From RHKX01 sp963743875 (GTDB lineage: Bacteria; Actinomycetota; Thermoleophilia; Solirubrobacterales; 70-9), in assembly GCA_963743875.1 (NCBI GenBank), contig CAVURM010000002.1, positions 372,001 through 436,000 on the forward strand: DNA of 64,000 nucleotides, given 5' to 3'. The position numbers and the translations under genes are program-made. Under the pieces are notes generated by a model. That model was not told the origin of the DNA. It saw only the letters and a list, made by a program, of their open reading frames with translations, and searched no databases. Shown piece after piece: positions 18,075-26,471 of this stretch. Numbering within the stretch: position 1 is the first letter of the stretch; every line of letters begins with the position of its first letter.

Positions 18075-18920
18075 TTACGGCCTCCCGAGGAGAAGCTCAC
18101 GGGTGGCGACGAGACCCGCCAGGTGGCCACTTCCGAGGGCGATGGCGACCTGCTGAGGGGCTACCGCGAGGTCGCCGGCCGCATAGACGCCGGGCACGCT
18201 CGTATGGGCCAGGCCGTCGACGTGGACGAACCCACCCTCGGTCAAGTCGAGCTCGAGTTGCTCGGCCAACTGGTCACGCCGGCGCAGCGGTGCGTGAACC
18301 AACACCGCCTCGCACGCCAATTCTGAACCGTCATGCCTGACTAGGGCCTTGAGCTCCCCGTCTTCGACACGAGCCTCCTTAACGTCATTCGGATCGACGA
18401 CGATCACATCATCGGTCCAGCCTGTGAGAAGCGTTTCGAACTTCTCGACTACCTCAGGAGGACCGTAGACGGCGACGGTCCGATCGCGGACATCCCAGCC
18501 GTGGCAGAACGGACAGTGGAAGACCGCGTCTCCCCAGAGCTCGGCGAACCCGGGAACCTGGGGCACCTCGTAGTCCATTCCGGTTGCGAGCACGAGCGTC
18601 CTGGAGCGGACCTCCTCGCCTCTATCGATGACAGTCACGAACTGCTCGCCGTCGACGCGGGCGTCGGTCACCCGGGCATCGCGGAACTCGACCGCCTCGT
18701 AGGCGCCGACCTGCTCGCGCCCGAGCCTGTAGAGCTCGTCCGGCGGAGTGCCGTCCTGACCGAGCAGACCGCCGACATGGTGCGCCGCACGATTACTCTG
18801 CCCGCCCGCGTCCACTACAAGAGTGCGACGTCGGGCCCGGCCGAGGACGAGTGCAGCGCTGAGGCCGGCAACGCCACCGCCGATCACGACGGACTCGTAT
18901 GTATCAGTGGCGCCGCTCAT
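18075..18920 (-). CDS. thioredoxin reductase-like FAD/NAD(P) oxidoreductase
   Basis: This 281-residue flavoprotein resembles thioredoxin reductase. It shows the FAD motif VVIGGGVAGLSAALVLGRAR, the redox pair CPFC (FHCPFCHGWDVRDR near residue 135), and the C-terminal FAD motif GVYAAGDLA. The NAD(P) loop is GPPEVVEKF rather than a classical GxGxxA. The ATG at 18920 overlaps the upstream membrane-protein stop (ATGA). It is likely a disulfide- or small-molecule-reducing enzyme controlled by the divergent TetR gene. Similar proteins occur in monooxygenase/antibiotic gene sets, but the substrate is unknown. Confidence 0.85.
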   Translation of the reverse strand: MSGATDTYESVVIGGGVAGLSAALVLGRARRRTLVVDAGGQSNRAAHHVGGLLGQDGTPPDELYRLGREQVGAYEAVEFRDARVTDARVDGEQFVTVIDRGEEVRSRTLVLATGMDYEVPQVPGFAELWGDAVFHCPFCHGWDVRDRTVAVYGPPEVVEKFETLLTGWTDDVIVVDPNDVKEARVEDGELKALVRHDGSELACEAVLVHAPLRRRDQLAEQLELDLTEGGFVHVDGLAHTSVPGVYAAGDLAVAPQQVAIALGSGHLAGLVATRELLLGRP

Positions 18921-19204
18921 CGCTTCAGCCACGGGGCGAGAGCACGCTGCAGTCGCGGCAGCAGGACAAAGACCATGAGCGGCACAGCGACCAGGGTCAG
19001 GGCCAGCGTCCGCAGCGGAAGCGGCCATTCGGCGATCGCGGAGCCGCCGAGGGCCAGCAGCAGAGTGATCGTGGGGTAGATGGCGAGCCAGACGATGACG
19101 GCCATCCGGTGCCGCGGGGGCGGGGCGCAGGGCGGCGCCGTGGCTGCCGCGGATGAGGCGCCTGCGGCTGAAGCTTCGGCCGGACGCAGTTCGAGTCGGG
19201 ACAT
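18917..19204 (-). CDS. small two-helix membrane protein
   Basis: This 95-residue protein has an Ala/Pro-rich cytoplasmic start and two hydrophobic helices (MAVIVWLAIYPTITLLLAL; LRTLALTLVAVPLMVFVLLP). This resembles the C-terminal membrane part of some antibiotic-biosynthesis-monooxygenase-type proteins, here without the enzyme domain. AAGGA precedes the ATG. It is first in the unit with the CPFC flavoprotein and diverges from TetR across two palindromes. Confidence 0.7.
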   Translation of the reverse strand: MSRLELRPAEASAAGASSAAATAPPCAPPPRHRMAVIVWLAIYPTITLLLALGGSAIAEWPLPLRTLALTLVAVPLMVFVLLPRLQRALAPWLKR

Positions 19205-19230
19205 CAGGGTGATCCTTTCCTATTCGTGGC

Positions 19231-19280
19231 GAGACGTAACGTCTCGTTATCTTGACACAAGACGTCTCGTCTTGTCAAAT
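19231..19280 (+). promoter_or_regulatory. TetR promoter with two operators
   Basis: TTGACA (19252-19257) and TCAAAT (19275-19280) are separated by 17 nt. Six nt later comes the TetR ATG, so the message is probably leaderless. A perfect palindrome ACAAGACG-tct-CGTCTTGT (19257-19275) fills the spacer. A second, GAGACG-taa-CGTCTC (19231-19245), lies toward the divergent gene. This is a clear autorepression layout. Confidence 0.75.
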
Positions 19281-19286
19281 GTGCGT

Positions 19287-19877
19287 ATGAAACCTGAGAA
19301 CAAGCTTCCGAATCCGACCCGCCGAAGCGAGCGCGCCTACCAGGCGATCCTCGATGCGACGGGAGAACTTGTGTCGAAACAGGGCCTCGCCGCCACCTCG
19401 ATCGACCAAATCGCACAGCGTGCGGGAGTCGGCAAACAGACGATCTACCGCTGGTGGCCGAACAAGGCCGCTTTGGTCCTCGACTACGCCCATGAGCGGG
19501 CCAGACCCGTGACACCACCGGATAGCGGCAGCTTGTCTGGCGACTTACGCGAGCTCGCGGACGATCTCGTGGCGACCTTGCGGGACTCGCCCGCCGGAAG
19601 TATCTGCGCTGAGCTCATCGGAAGCGTCGAAGCCGATCCCGATTTCGCCGAGCGCTTTCGGGAGACGTTCGTTTCGGAACGACGTTCGACCGTGCTGGCT
19701 GTCCTCCGCCGGTGGCAGGAAAACGGAGAGGTACGTGACGACGTCGATCTTGAGGTCGCCACCGACCTGCTTTACGGGCCGATCTGGTATCGACGACTTA
19801 TCGGGCAGACACCGTTGAGTCCCGAGTTCGCGGCAGAACTAGCCGAAGGTGTTACGGCTGCCGTTACGCAGCATTAG
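19287..19877 (+). CDS. TetR/AcrR family regulator
   Basis: This 196-residue regulator has the TetR helix-turn-helix at residues about 15-60 (AILDATGELVSKQGLAATSI, then AGVGKQTIYRWWPNKAAL). The IYRWWPNKA helix is typical of the TetR_C_11 group. The ATG at 19287 is supported by a promoter ending 6 nt before it. Operators lie in the gap shared with the divergent membrane-protein/flavoprotein unit, which it most likely represses together with its own gene. Confidence 0.9.
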   Translation: MKPENKLPNPTRRSERAYQAILDATGELVSKQGLAATSIDQIAQRAGVGKQTIYRWWPNKAALVLDYAHERARPVTPPDSGSLSGDLRELADDLVATLRDSPAGSICAELIGSVEADPDFAERFRETFVSERRSTVLAVLRRWQENGEVRDDVDLEVATDLLYGPIWYRRLIGQTPLSPEFAAELAEGVTAAVTQH

Positions 19878-19932
19878 ATAGGTCGACGATCGGTGCGAAG
19901 GGGGCGGCTAGGCGGCCATCCGCTCAACAATT

Positions 19933-19975
19933 CGTGCGTCGCAGCGAGAAACGAATCGGGTCGGGTATCGATTCT
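19933..19975 (+). repeat. dispersed repeat, 5' half only
   Basis: GTGCGTCGCAGCGAGAAACG and AATCGGGTCGGGTATCG match the B-type, but the right arm is missing. It lies between convergent TetR and peptidase genes. Confidence 0.75.
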
Positions 19976-20050
19976 CGCTACCACCGAGTTCCGATGCCCT
20001 TGGTGCGGAGTCGGTCTCGTCAATACGCCCAGTAGCCAGTTCTGGCGGGC

Positions 20051-21280
20051 TCATCCCGCGGATCGTGAGCCCATTCGACTTCCGGGGAAGGTCACCACGT
20101 CCAGGTCGGTGAGGCCGCGGTTTCGGAAGCCGCCGCGGTGGGCGTGGTCGATCGGCACCGGTGGTACGGGAGGTTCGGCGGCATCGGGCTCGATGAAGGC
20201 CTCAAGCGACGGGACCCGGCCGGTCAGGCGGAACCGATCGATGACGAACGGGAGTCCGTCCGAGTCCAGGATCGATGGCCGGCTCATGATCTGGAAGTGA
20301 AGGTGGGGGCCATGGGAGCCTCCCGAGTTACCGAGCCGTCCGATGAACTGACCCTCGCTAACTCGATCACCGGACTGCACGCGAAGGCTTCCAGGGGCGA
20401 GGTGTGCGTAGGCGGCGAACACCCCTTTGCCGAGCTTCAGGATCACGTGGTTGCCGTTGGCGGCGGCACCGGTAACGGGAGTCGGGTGATTCGGGATCTG
20501 ATCTGGATAGCGATCGACAGCCTCTACGACGCGCCCCGGGCCGACCGCGAGCACGGCGCGACGGTAGTTGAAGTAGCTGTCGTTTTCGTCGGGGTCGGCG
20601 ATGTGCGTGCGCCCGGCGTCGTCGAGTCGGGCCGAGAAGTCGATGGCGAACCGCTGGCCGTTGCGTAGTGACCCGTTAACCGGTTGAAGAGCGCGGCGAT
20701 GCGGGCCGACGATGGCGACCCATCGCCCGGCCTGAAGGGGGGCACCGATGGCGATTGCCGCTTTCGAGGCGATCGCCGAACCGCCGCCGGTGTCCGTGAT
20801 GATCGGTCCGACCGGCAGGCCGGGTCCGATGTCGACCGTCAACCGGTGTCTGACCCGGCTCGGAATCTGGCTGCGGCGGTCGAAGGCCAAGTCGATCCAG
20901 GCGATGCCGACGCTCGAGGGAGGTAGCACGGACGTCGAGTCACTCGGTGTTGCCAGCATGCTCAGCGATCGTTCAAGGCGATCCCCCCCCAGCCGCTGAA
21001 TCCGCTTACCGCTCCCGCGAACGATCCCGACCGAGGTGACGCTCACGGGAACCGGCACGGCATTGGTCAGCTCCAGCTCGTAGCTGACATGGAAGCGACC
21101 GTCGTCCGCCTGATACCAGCGTGGCGGCGAGAGCACGGACTGGGTGACGGGGGTCAGGGTCTGCTGCGGGGGCGCGGCACCCGCACGATCGACTGCCAGG
21201 GCGACGGTCGTAGCGACGATTAGCAGCGACAATCCCTTGAGAGCCAGCTGTGCCCCGGTCCATCGTCTTCTAGCGCGCAT
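20051..21280 (-). CDS. exported M23-family metallopeptidase-like protein
   Basis: This 409-residue protein has a signal peptide after the ATG at 21280 (ALKGLSLLIVATTVALAVDR) and a C-terminal LytM/M23 domain. Motifs are NGNHVILKLGKGVFAAYAHL, GQFIGRLGNSGGSHGPHLHF with the HxH zinc motif, and an upstream Asp in FAIDFSARLDD as a candidate ligand. M23 enzymes cut peptidoglycan cross-bridges; some are inactive. The region before it (residues about 50-180) is beta-rich and unassigned. The start lies inside the end of the upstream hydrolase, so it is third in an operon of exported hydrolases. Confidence 0.85.
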   Translation of the reverse strand: MRARRRWTGAQLALKGLSLLIVATTVALAVDRAGAAPPQQTLTPVTQSVLSPPRWYQADDGRFHVSYELELTNAVPVPVSVTSVGIVRGSGKRIQRLGGDRLERSLSMLATPSDSTSVLPPSSVGIAWIDLAFDRRSQIPSRVRHRLTVDIGPGLPVGPIITDTGGGSAIASKAAIAIGAPLQAGRWVAIVGPHRRALQPVNGSLRNGQRFAIDFSARLDDAGRTHIADPDENDSYFNYRRAVLAVGPGRVVEAVDRYPDQIPNHPTPVTGAAANGNHVILKLGKGVFAAYAHLAPGSLRVQSGDRVSEGQFIGRLGNSGGSHGPHLHFQIMSRPSILDSDGLPFVIDRFRLTGRVPSLEAFIEPDAAEPPVPPVPIDHAHRGGFRNRGLTDLDVVTFPGSRMGSRSAG

Positions 21281-22257
21281 TACGCACCACCCATCTGATC
21301 TCGCGCGTGACCAGCCTGGGCTGGTCAAGCTGGATGTAATGCCCACTCCGTTTAGCGATTACGTGGCGGGCGCTTCGGCAGGAGGTTTGCGAGCGCGTTC
21401 TGAGAGTCCTGAAACGCGTGGTCGAGCGCGTCGATCGGCCAGTCGGGCGGGAAGCCGAACGGGTTCGGAAGATTGCGCGAGTGAGAGAGCACGACGAACG
21501 GCATCCGGGAGAGTGGCGTGTCCGACTGGGTCTGGCTCACCTGGGCGGCTGAGGCCTCGAGGGCGAGCCGCTCGTAGTCGGGGTAATCAAGGCCGGGCGG
21601 AGGGGCGGGTTCGAGCACCGCGGCCACGTACTGCTCGGGACTGAGGAACTCCTTGTAGGCGGCCGTGAAGTCCTCGTTTTGCGCGTCGATCGAGACGAGA
21701 CCGGCAATCTTTCGAGGGAAGGCGGTCGCGTAAAGGCGTGCCACCAGGCCGCCGAAGGAGTGTCCGGCGAGGACGTAGGGACCGGGAACGCCGGCTGAGC
21801 GAAGCAACGCCCGGAGATCGAGAACGATGTCGAGCGCGGTCCTCGGCATCGCGACCGGGTCGCTGCGGCTGAACTCGTCGGGAAGCAGGTAGGTGCCGGG
21901 GCGGTCGTAGACGCAGACCCGAGTGAACCGCGCTACGGCCGGCAGGACAGCGCGGCCAGGCCCGAAGGGCGGAAGGCTCCAGACCCGGCCGAGATCGCCG
22001 GTGCCCGCCTCGAGCACCACCGTGGGGCTGCCTCTGCCGCGGCACTCGAGATAGAGCTTGCGACCGCCGGGGATTGCAACACGGCCGCTGAAACGGCCGT
22101 GAGCGGGGGTGGGTGCCCGTGCCGCGGGCTTTGTATGGGGCCGTTCCGCTCGGTCGGCCGAGAGGGGCATGGCTCCATGGGCGCCGCCTGTGACCCCCAA
22201 AACCGCTGTCGCGACGAGCGCGGCGACGGAGAGCACGAGAGCCGTGAATGAACTCAC
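21270..22257 (-). CDS. exported alpha/beta hydrolase (frameshifted near C-terminus)
   Basis: This protein has a signal peptide (TALVLSVAALVATAVLGVTG) and an alpha/beta hydrolase fold with the nucleophile elbow AGHSFGGLVARLY near residue 165. In the printed frame it ends at 21352 without a catalytic His. In the next frame the sequence continues VIAKRSGHYIQLDQP and ends RWVVRNAR at 21270, which supplies the expected Ser-Asp-His histidine (SGHYIQLDQP). One extra base near 21372 (AAGCGCCCGCC) accounts for this and may be an error. The real end overlaps the peptidase start. The substrate is unknown. Confidence 0.8.
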
Positions 22258-23804
22258 GGCAATGGCTCGCCGAAGTCAGGGTCGAACGGAGGACGGTCGG
22301 AGGCGCACACCGCCCCGCGACGAGGGGCCTTCAAATCGACGAGGTATCGGCCTATCGCACGGACGACGCACCGGCTAGGGTCGCTGAAGCTGATGTGGCC
22401 GTAACCGTCATGGGTGAGCAGAGCCGCATTCCCCAGCCGACGTGCCGTTATCCGGGCATTCGCATAGGAGGTGTTGGGATCGAAGCGCGTCCCGATCACC
22501 AGGACCGAGTTTGCGGTTTCGGCGTTCCAGGGCCCCGTGTAGCGCTTGGCGCTCTCATCCGGCCAGGCTGCGCACGGCGCCCAGAGCCACCAGCCGAGCA
22601 CCGGCGCGGCCAGCCCGTTGAGGCTCTCGCCGATGACGCTCCGCCACGCGCTCAACGGCCGCCGGGCCGGGCTGTCGGCACAGCCGATCGCGACCGGCGC
22701 CGGCGAACCGCCCTTCGCAGGCGGCACGCCTCGAGCGACCGTCTCGAGGAGCGAGCCGTCGCCGTCCGCCGCGTCGTTGAGGCCCGTGGCGAGTTCCGGC
22801 CAGGAGCCGGGCCCCCGAAGCAAGGGGAAGAAGGCGGTCAGCGCCTCGCCGTAGGTCAGCTCGCCTGGCGGGTTGGCGCCGGGCGCCGGAATCGACTCGG
22901 TCGCGAGCCGCGAGAGAACGTCGTTCACTCGCGCGGCGACCGAACCGTGGCCCGCGAGAGCGCAGCGCGAAGGCCCGGCGCTTTCGCATACGGACTGGAA
23001 CTCCCTGAAGACCCTGTCGGTGGGATTGATGATGTTCGCGAGCGAGGACTCCCGGCCCTTTACGTAGGCGCGGGCGTCGACGACACCGTCGAGAACCATC
23101 GACCGAACGCGGTTCGGCCACCTGTTGGCGTAGGTCTGGCCGAGAAAGGTGCCGTACGACCAACCGAGGTAGTTGATCCTCCCGCCGCCGACCAGCCGAC
23201 GCAGATGATCCAGGTCGCGGGTCGTGTCGGCGGTGGAGATGTGGCGCAGCAAGTGGCCGCTGAGCTTTCCGCAGCGTTGTGCATAGGCCCGGGCCTTCCG
23301 CGCGTAGCGTCGGGACTCAGCGCGCGTGCTCGGGATTACGAGATCCCCCCAGAAGCTGGTCTCCCGCTGCTGATTGTCGAAGCACCGCACAGGGGTGCTG
23401 GCGCCGACGCCGCGCGGATCCCAGCTGATGAAGTCGAACCGGCCCCTTGCGGCTCCGTCGAGCAGATCACCGTTCTCTCTGAGTGCATCGACGCCCGACG
23501 ACCCGGGACCGCCCGGGTTGAAGAACACCGAGCCGACCCGCCGACCCGGCCGACTGGCGCGGTGGCGCAGGACGGAGAGTTCGATCCTGGGCCCGTTGGG
23601 TCGGGCCCAGTCCAGCGGCACTCGAACTCGCGCGCATTCGAGCGATTCTCCGCAATCTCTCCACGAGATCCCCATGCCCTCGGACCCCCTCGGCGATGCC
23701 CGCGTTGGGGGCGCGGAGACCAACAGGGCACAACAGATCGCTGAAGTCGCAAGGGTCAGCACCCGGACCCATCGGGGCGCGAGGCGATCCAGGTGCGCGA
23801 TCAA
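22254..23804 (-). CDS. exported tripeptidyl aminopeptidase-type alpha/beta hydrolase
   Basis: This 516-residue protein matches the secreted SlpD/TAP-like peptidase group of Actinobacteria. It has a signal peptide (LTLATSAICCALLVSAPPTR), an oxyanion motif FNPGGPGSSG, the nucleophile GWSYGTFLGQTYA, a C-terminal TAP-like domain with Asp in TRFDPNTSY, and the catalytic His in HDGYGHISFSDPSRC. Paired cysteines suggest disulfides. It probably trims peptides outside the cell. Its stop overlaps the next start (ATGA). It is the first of three exported hydrolase genes. Confidence 0.9.
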   Translation of the reverse strand: MIAHLDRLAPRWVRVLTLATSAICCALLVSAPPTRASPRGSEGMGISWRDCGESLECARVRVPLDWARPNGPRIELSVLRHRASRPGRRVGSVFFNPGGPGSSGVDALRENGDLLDGAARGRFDFISWDPRGVGASTPVRCFDNQQRETSFWGDLVIPSTRAESRRYARKARAYAQRCGKLSGHLLRHISTADTTRDLDHLRRLVGGGRINYLGWSYGTFLGQTYANRWPNRVRSMVLDGVVDARAYVKGRESSLANIINPTDRVFREFQSVCESAGPSRCALAGHGSVAARVNDVLSRLATESIPAPGANPPGELTYGEALTAFFPLLRGPGSWPELATGLNDAADGDGSLLETVARGVPPAKGGSPAPVAIGCADSPARRPLSAWRSVIGESLNGLAAPVLGWWLWAPCAAWPDESAKRYTGPWNAETANSVLVIGTRFDPNTSYANARITARRLGNAALLTHDGYGHISFSDPSRCVVRAIGRYLVDLKAPRRGAVCASDRPPFDPDFGEPLP

Positions 23805-24133
23805 GGTCAGGTCAGCCTAACACCGCAAGTAGCGCTTGCTACAAGAGCGCTTCGTCGGAAGGGGGCCAGGCGGCCTGACATCTCTGCGCGCTGGTTCGCC
23901 GGATTGGTACAGCGGCCCGGTATGCGCTCAGGTGACCGCCCCGGTGCCGCTTCGACCTATCGGACCAGAGCGTTTTGCCGGCTGGGTCGCGCAGTACGGT
24001 CGGATCGCGTCGTTCGCTTCAGCTCGGTCCCGATCTGACTGGATCGAACCGTCGCTGGTTTGAGCCGGTCCCCTGATGACCGGCTCCCTCCAGGCGCCCT
24101 AACGCCATCGGACAGCAACTCGCTCGACAATCC

Positions 24134-24189
24134 GTGCGTCCCAGCGAGAAAACGAATCGGGTCGGGGATCGGATTTACCTGCGACGCAT
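24134..24189 (+). repeat. dispersed repeat, B-type (stem-loop)
   Basis: Arms GTGCGTCCCA and TGCGACGCAT pair with one G-U and one mismatch around the core ACGAATCGGGTCGGGGATC. It sits between divergent genes. Confidence 0.8.
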
Positions 24190-24291
24190 GAGCCCAGGCA
24201 CGGAGGAGGGAGTAGAACCGGGAGTGCCGGAACCAGTTCGGCTCAGATCTCGCATTGCCTGGAGCCGGTGAGCCCGGGCCCCAGGTTCCCG

Positions 24292-24320
24292 TTGACAGCC
24301 TGGGACCCTCGATATAGGCT
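24292..24320 (+). promoter_or_regulatory. sigma-70-type promoter of the Cys-rich fusion gene
   Basis: TTGACA (24292-24297), a 17-nt spacer and TAGGCT (24315-24320) lie about 58 nt before the GTG start. The -35 is perfect and TAGGCT recurs as -10 elsewhere in the window. Confidence 0.65.
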
Positions 24321-24377
24321 GGATTCAGTTCTTCTGGGAGGAAGAGTGCGGACACTGCGTCATCGAGACGGTGATGC

Positions 24378-26258
24378 GTGAGCGCCGCAATCTCGATCGT
24401 CGCGCTCGCGCTCGCCACCGTGCTCGTGATCGCCGGGGCCGCAAAGATGGCTGACCTCGAAGGTTCGCGTAAGGCGGTGGCGGCTTTCGGGATCCCGGCT
24501 CGGCTCGCTCGAATGATCGGGACCGTGTTGCCCGTGGCGGAGCTCGCCACCGCGGCCCTTCTCATCTCCGGAGTGGCCGGAGCCGGCACGCTCCTATATC
24601 TCGGGGCTTTCTTCGCCCTGGCCATGCTCGCAGCCTTCTGCGGCGGCATCACCATCAACCTGATCCGCGGCCGGGCCCCTGAGTGTCATTGCTTCGGCCA
24701 GCTCCACTCCACGCCGGTCAGCGAACTCACCCTCCTCCGCAGCGGCGGCCTGTTCAGCCTGGCGACGTTCGTTGCAAGCGGCGGCAACGTCGCCGTGGCC
24801 GCCGTGGCCGCCGCAGCGCTGGTGTTCGCCGCGCTGCTGCTGCGGTTGCGCACCTGGGTCACGCCCACGGGCGGGGTTCGCCCGCTCTCGGTTGGCAGTC
24901 CGGCGCCCGATTTCGAGCTCCCCGGGCTGGATGGGTCATCTGTTTCTCTGGCCCAGCTGCTGAGACCTGGCCGGTCGCTCCTTCTCGTCTTCGCCGACCC
25001 CCAATGCGGCCCCTGCATCGAGCTCGCTCCTGAGATTGCCGAGTGGCAGCGGAGGTATGGCGACGCGCTGACGGTCGCGGTGATCGAGCGACGCGGGGAG
25101 CGAGGTTCGGACGCAGTCGATACGCACGGGCGTCGTAACGTCCTCCTCCAGCGAACCCGCGAGATCGCCGATCGCTACCGGGTGGACGCCACTCCGAGCG
25201 CGCTCCTGATCGGGCCCGATGGCAGGGTGAAAAGCGAACCGGCCTCCGGCGGTGCCGCAATCAGGGCGCTCGTCGTTGGAGATGCCGAGGCCATCGAGCC
25301 AACTACCGCACCGGTTCAGCTTGTCCCCGGGGGCACGATCGTCCGCCGCGAGCTGATCGCCCGTGCGGCCACGGCGTGGGCCGTGGCGAGCGGACTTTTC
25401 GTAGCTCCTGCCGGGGCGACGCGAGCGGAGATCGAGATCAAATGCCGTTTCAAGCAGTGCGGCAATCGATGTTGCCCGAAGAAGGCGTCCTGTCGCCAGC
25501 GGGGCGGGCGCAAGGTCTGTATCTGCCCGGACGGACGGCCGGCGTGCAAGAACCGCTGCTGTCCTGAAACCTTCGTCTGTCGCGGCCGCGGTCGCAGGCG
25601 CCGCTGCGTTTGCCCGCGCGGCTACGCGGTCTGCTCGGGCCGATGCGTCCGGACACGAACCGACCCCCGCAACTGCGGCCGCTGTGGCCATAAGTGCCCG
25701 GCGGGGACCGCATGCGTGAATGGCGTCTGCGAGGACGGGGACGGGACGGGGACGGGCCCCGGTGGCAGCGGCACCTGTGATTGCCCGCCCGGCCAGACCT
25801 GCTGTGGCGGAGAGTGCACGGACCTGAACGCCAGCGGCGAGCACTGCGGGGACTGCGAGCGGCCTTGCCCTGCCGGACAGACCTGCTGCGAGGGGCGCTG
25901 CCGGAGCCTCCCCGAGGATCCCGACAACTGCGGGCGATGCGGCCGCAGGTGCGCGGGCGGCGAGGTCTGCTCGGACGGTCAGTGCCGCCGGCGATGCCAG
26001 AGCGGGCTCACGAACTGTGATGGCTCGTGCGTGGACACCAGATCCGACAACGACCATTGCGGCGGATGTGCGGGATGCACGGGGCCGTTCGACACCGGTG
26101 AGTGCTGCAACGGTGAGTGCTGCAACTCCGTACTCAGCAGTACGTGCTGTGCTGGAGGTTGCAAGAACCTCGGTCTCGACGACGACAACTGCGGCGCCTG
26201 CGGAAACGTCTGTCCGCCCAACAGCTTCTGCCGCTTCGGTACCTGCTCACCATTCTGA
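24378..26258 (+). CDS. MauE-thioredoxin-Cys-rich repeat fusion protein
   Basis: This 626-residue protein joins three parts. Residues 1-155 form four or so membrane helices of the MauE/DoxX type, with the MauE-like CHCFG at 103-107. Residues about 170-300 are a thioredoxin/TlpA fold with CGPC at 210-213. Residues about 328-352 form a second signal-like segment (RRELIARAATAWAVASGLFV). The last 271 residues contain 54 cysteines in repeats such as DPDNCGRCGRRC and CPAGQTCCEGRC. MauE and TlpA proteins handle disulfides in the envelope, so this may make or reshuffle the bonds of its own tail. That is inference. The internal signal-like stretch suggests fusion of once separate genes. The start is GTG. 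Confidence 0.8.
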   Translation: MSAAISIVALALATVLVIAGAAKMADLEGSRKAVAAFGIPARLARMIGTVLPVAELATAALLISGVAGAGTLLYLGAFFALAMLAAFCGGITINLIRGRAPECHCFGQLHSTPVSELTLLRSGGLFSLATFVASGGNVAVAAVAAAALVFAALLLRLRTWVTPTGGVRPLSVGSPAPDFELPGLDGSSVSLAQLLRPGRSLLLVFADPQCGPCIELAPEIAEWQRRYGDALTVAVIERRGERGSDAVDTHGRRNVLLQRTREIADRYRVDATPSALLIGPDGRVKSEPASGGAAIRALVVGDAEAIEPTTAPVQLVPGGTIVRRELIARAATAWAVASGLFVAPAGATRAEIEIKCRFKQCGNRCCPKKASCRQRGGRKVCICPDGRPACKNRCCPETFVCRGRGRRRRCVCPRGYAVCSGRCVRTRTDPRNCGRCGHKCPAGTACVNGVCEDGDGTGTGPGGSGTCDCPPGQTCCGGECTDLNASGEHCGDCERPCPAGQTCCEGRCRSLPEDPDNCGRCGRRCAGGEVCSDGQCRRRCQSGLTNCDGSCVDTRSDNDHCGGCAGCTGPFDTGECCNGECCNSVLSSTCCAGGCKNLGLDDDNCGACGNVCPPNSFCRFGTCSPF

Positions 26259-26471
26259 TCGGCGAGGAAAATTGATTGACCACGGCGGGGAAGAGCGGAG
26301 GCTCCGGCTTGAATGACAAGGACCAGAACCGCGACGTAGTAGCGACTGTTTGGTGCCAGGTCTGATCCGTCTCCCGCACCGGCTTGCGCCATTCGTGCGT
26401 ACTGAATAGGTTGGCGGCAGACCGGCGGCCACCGGACGACGGCTGGCCCACACATCGAACAAAGGATCCCG

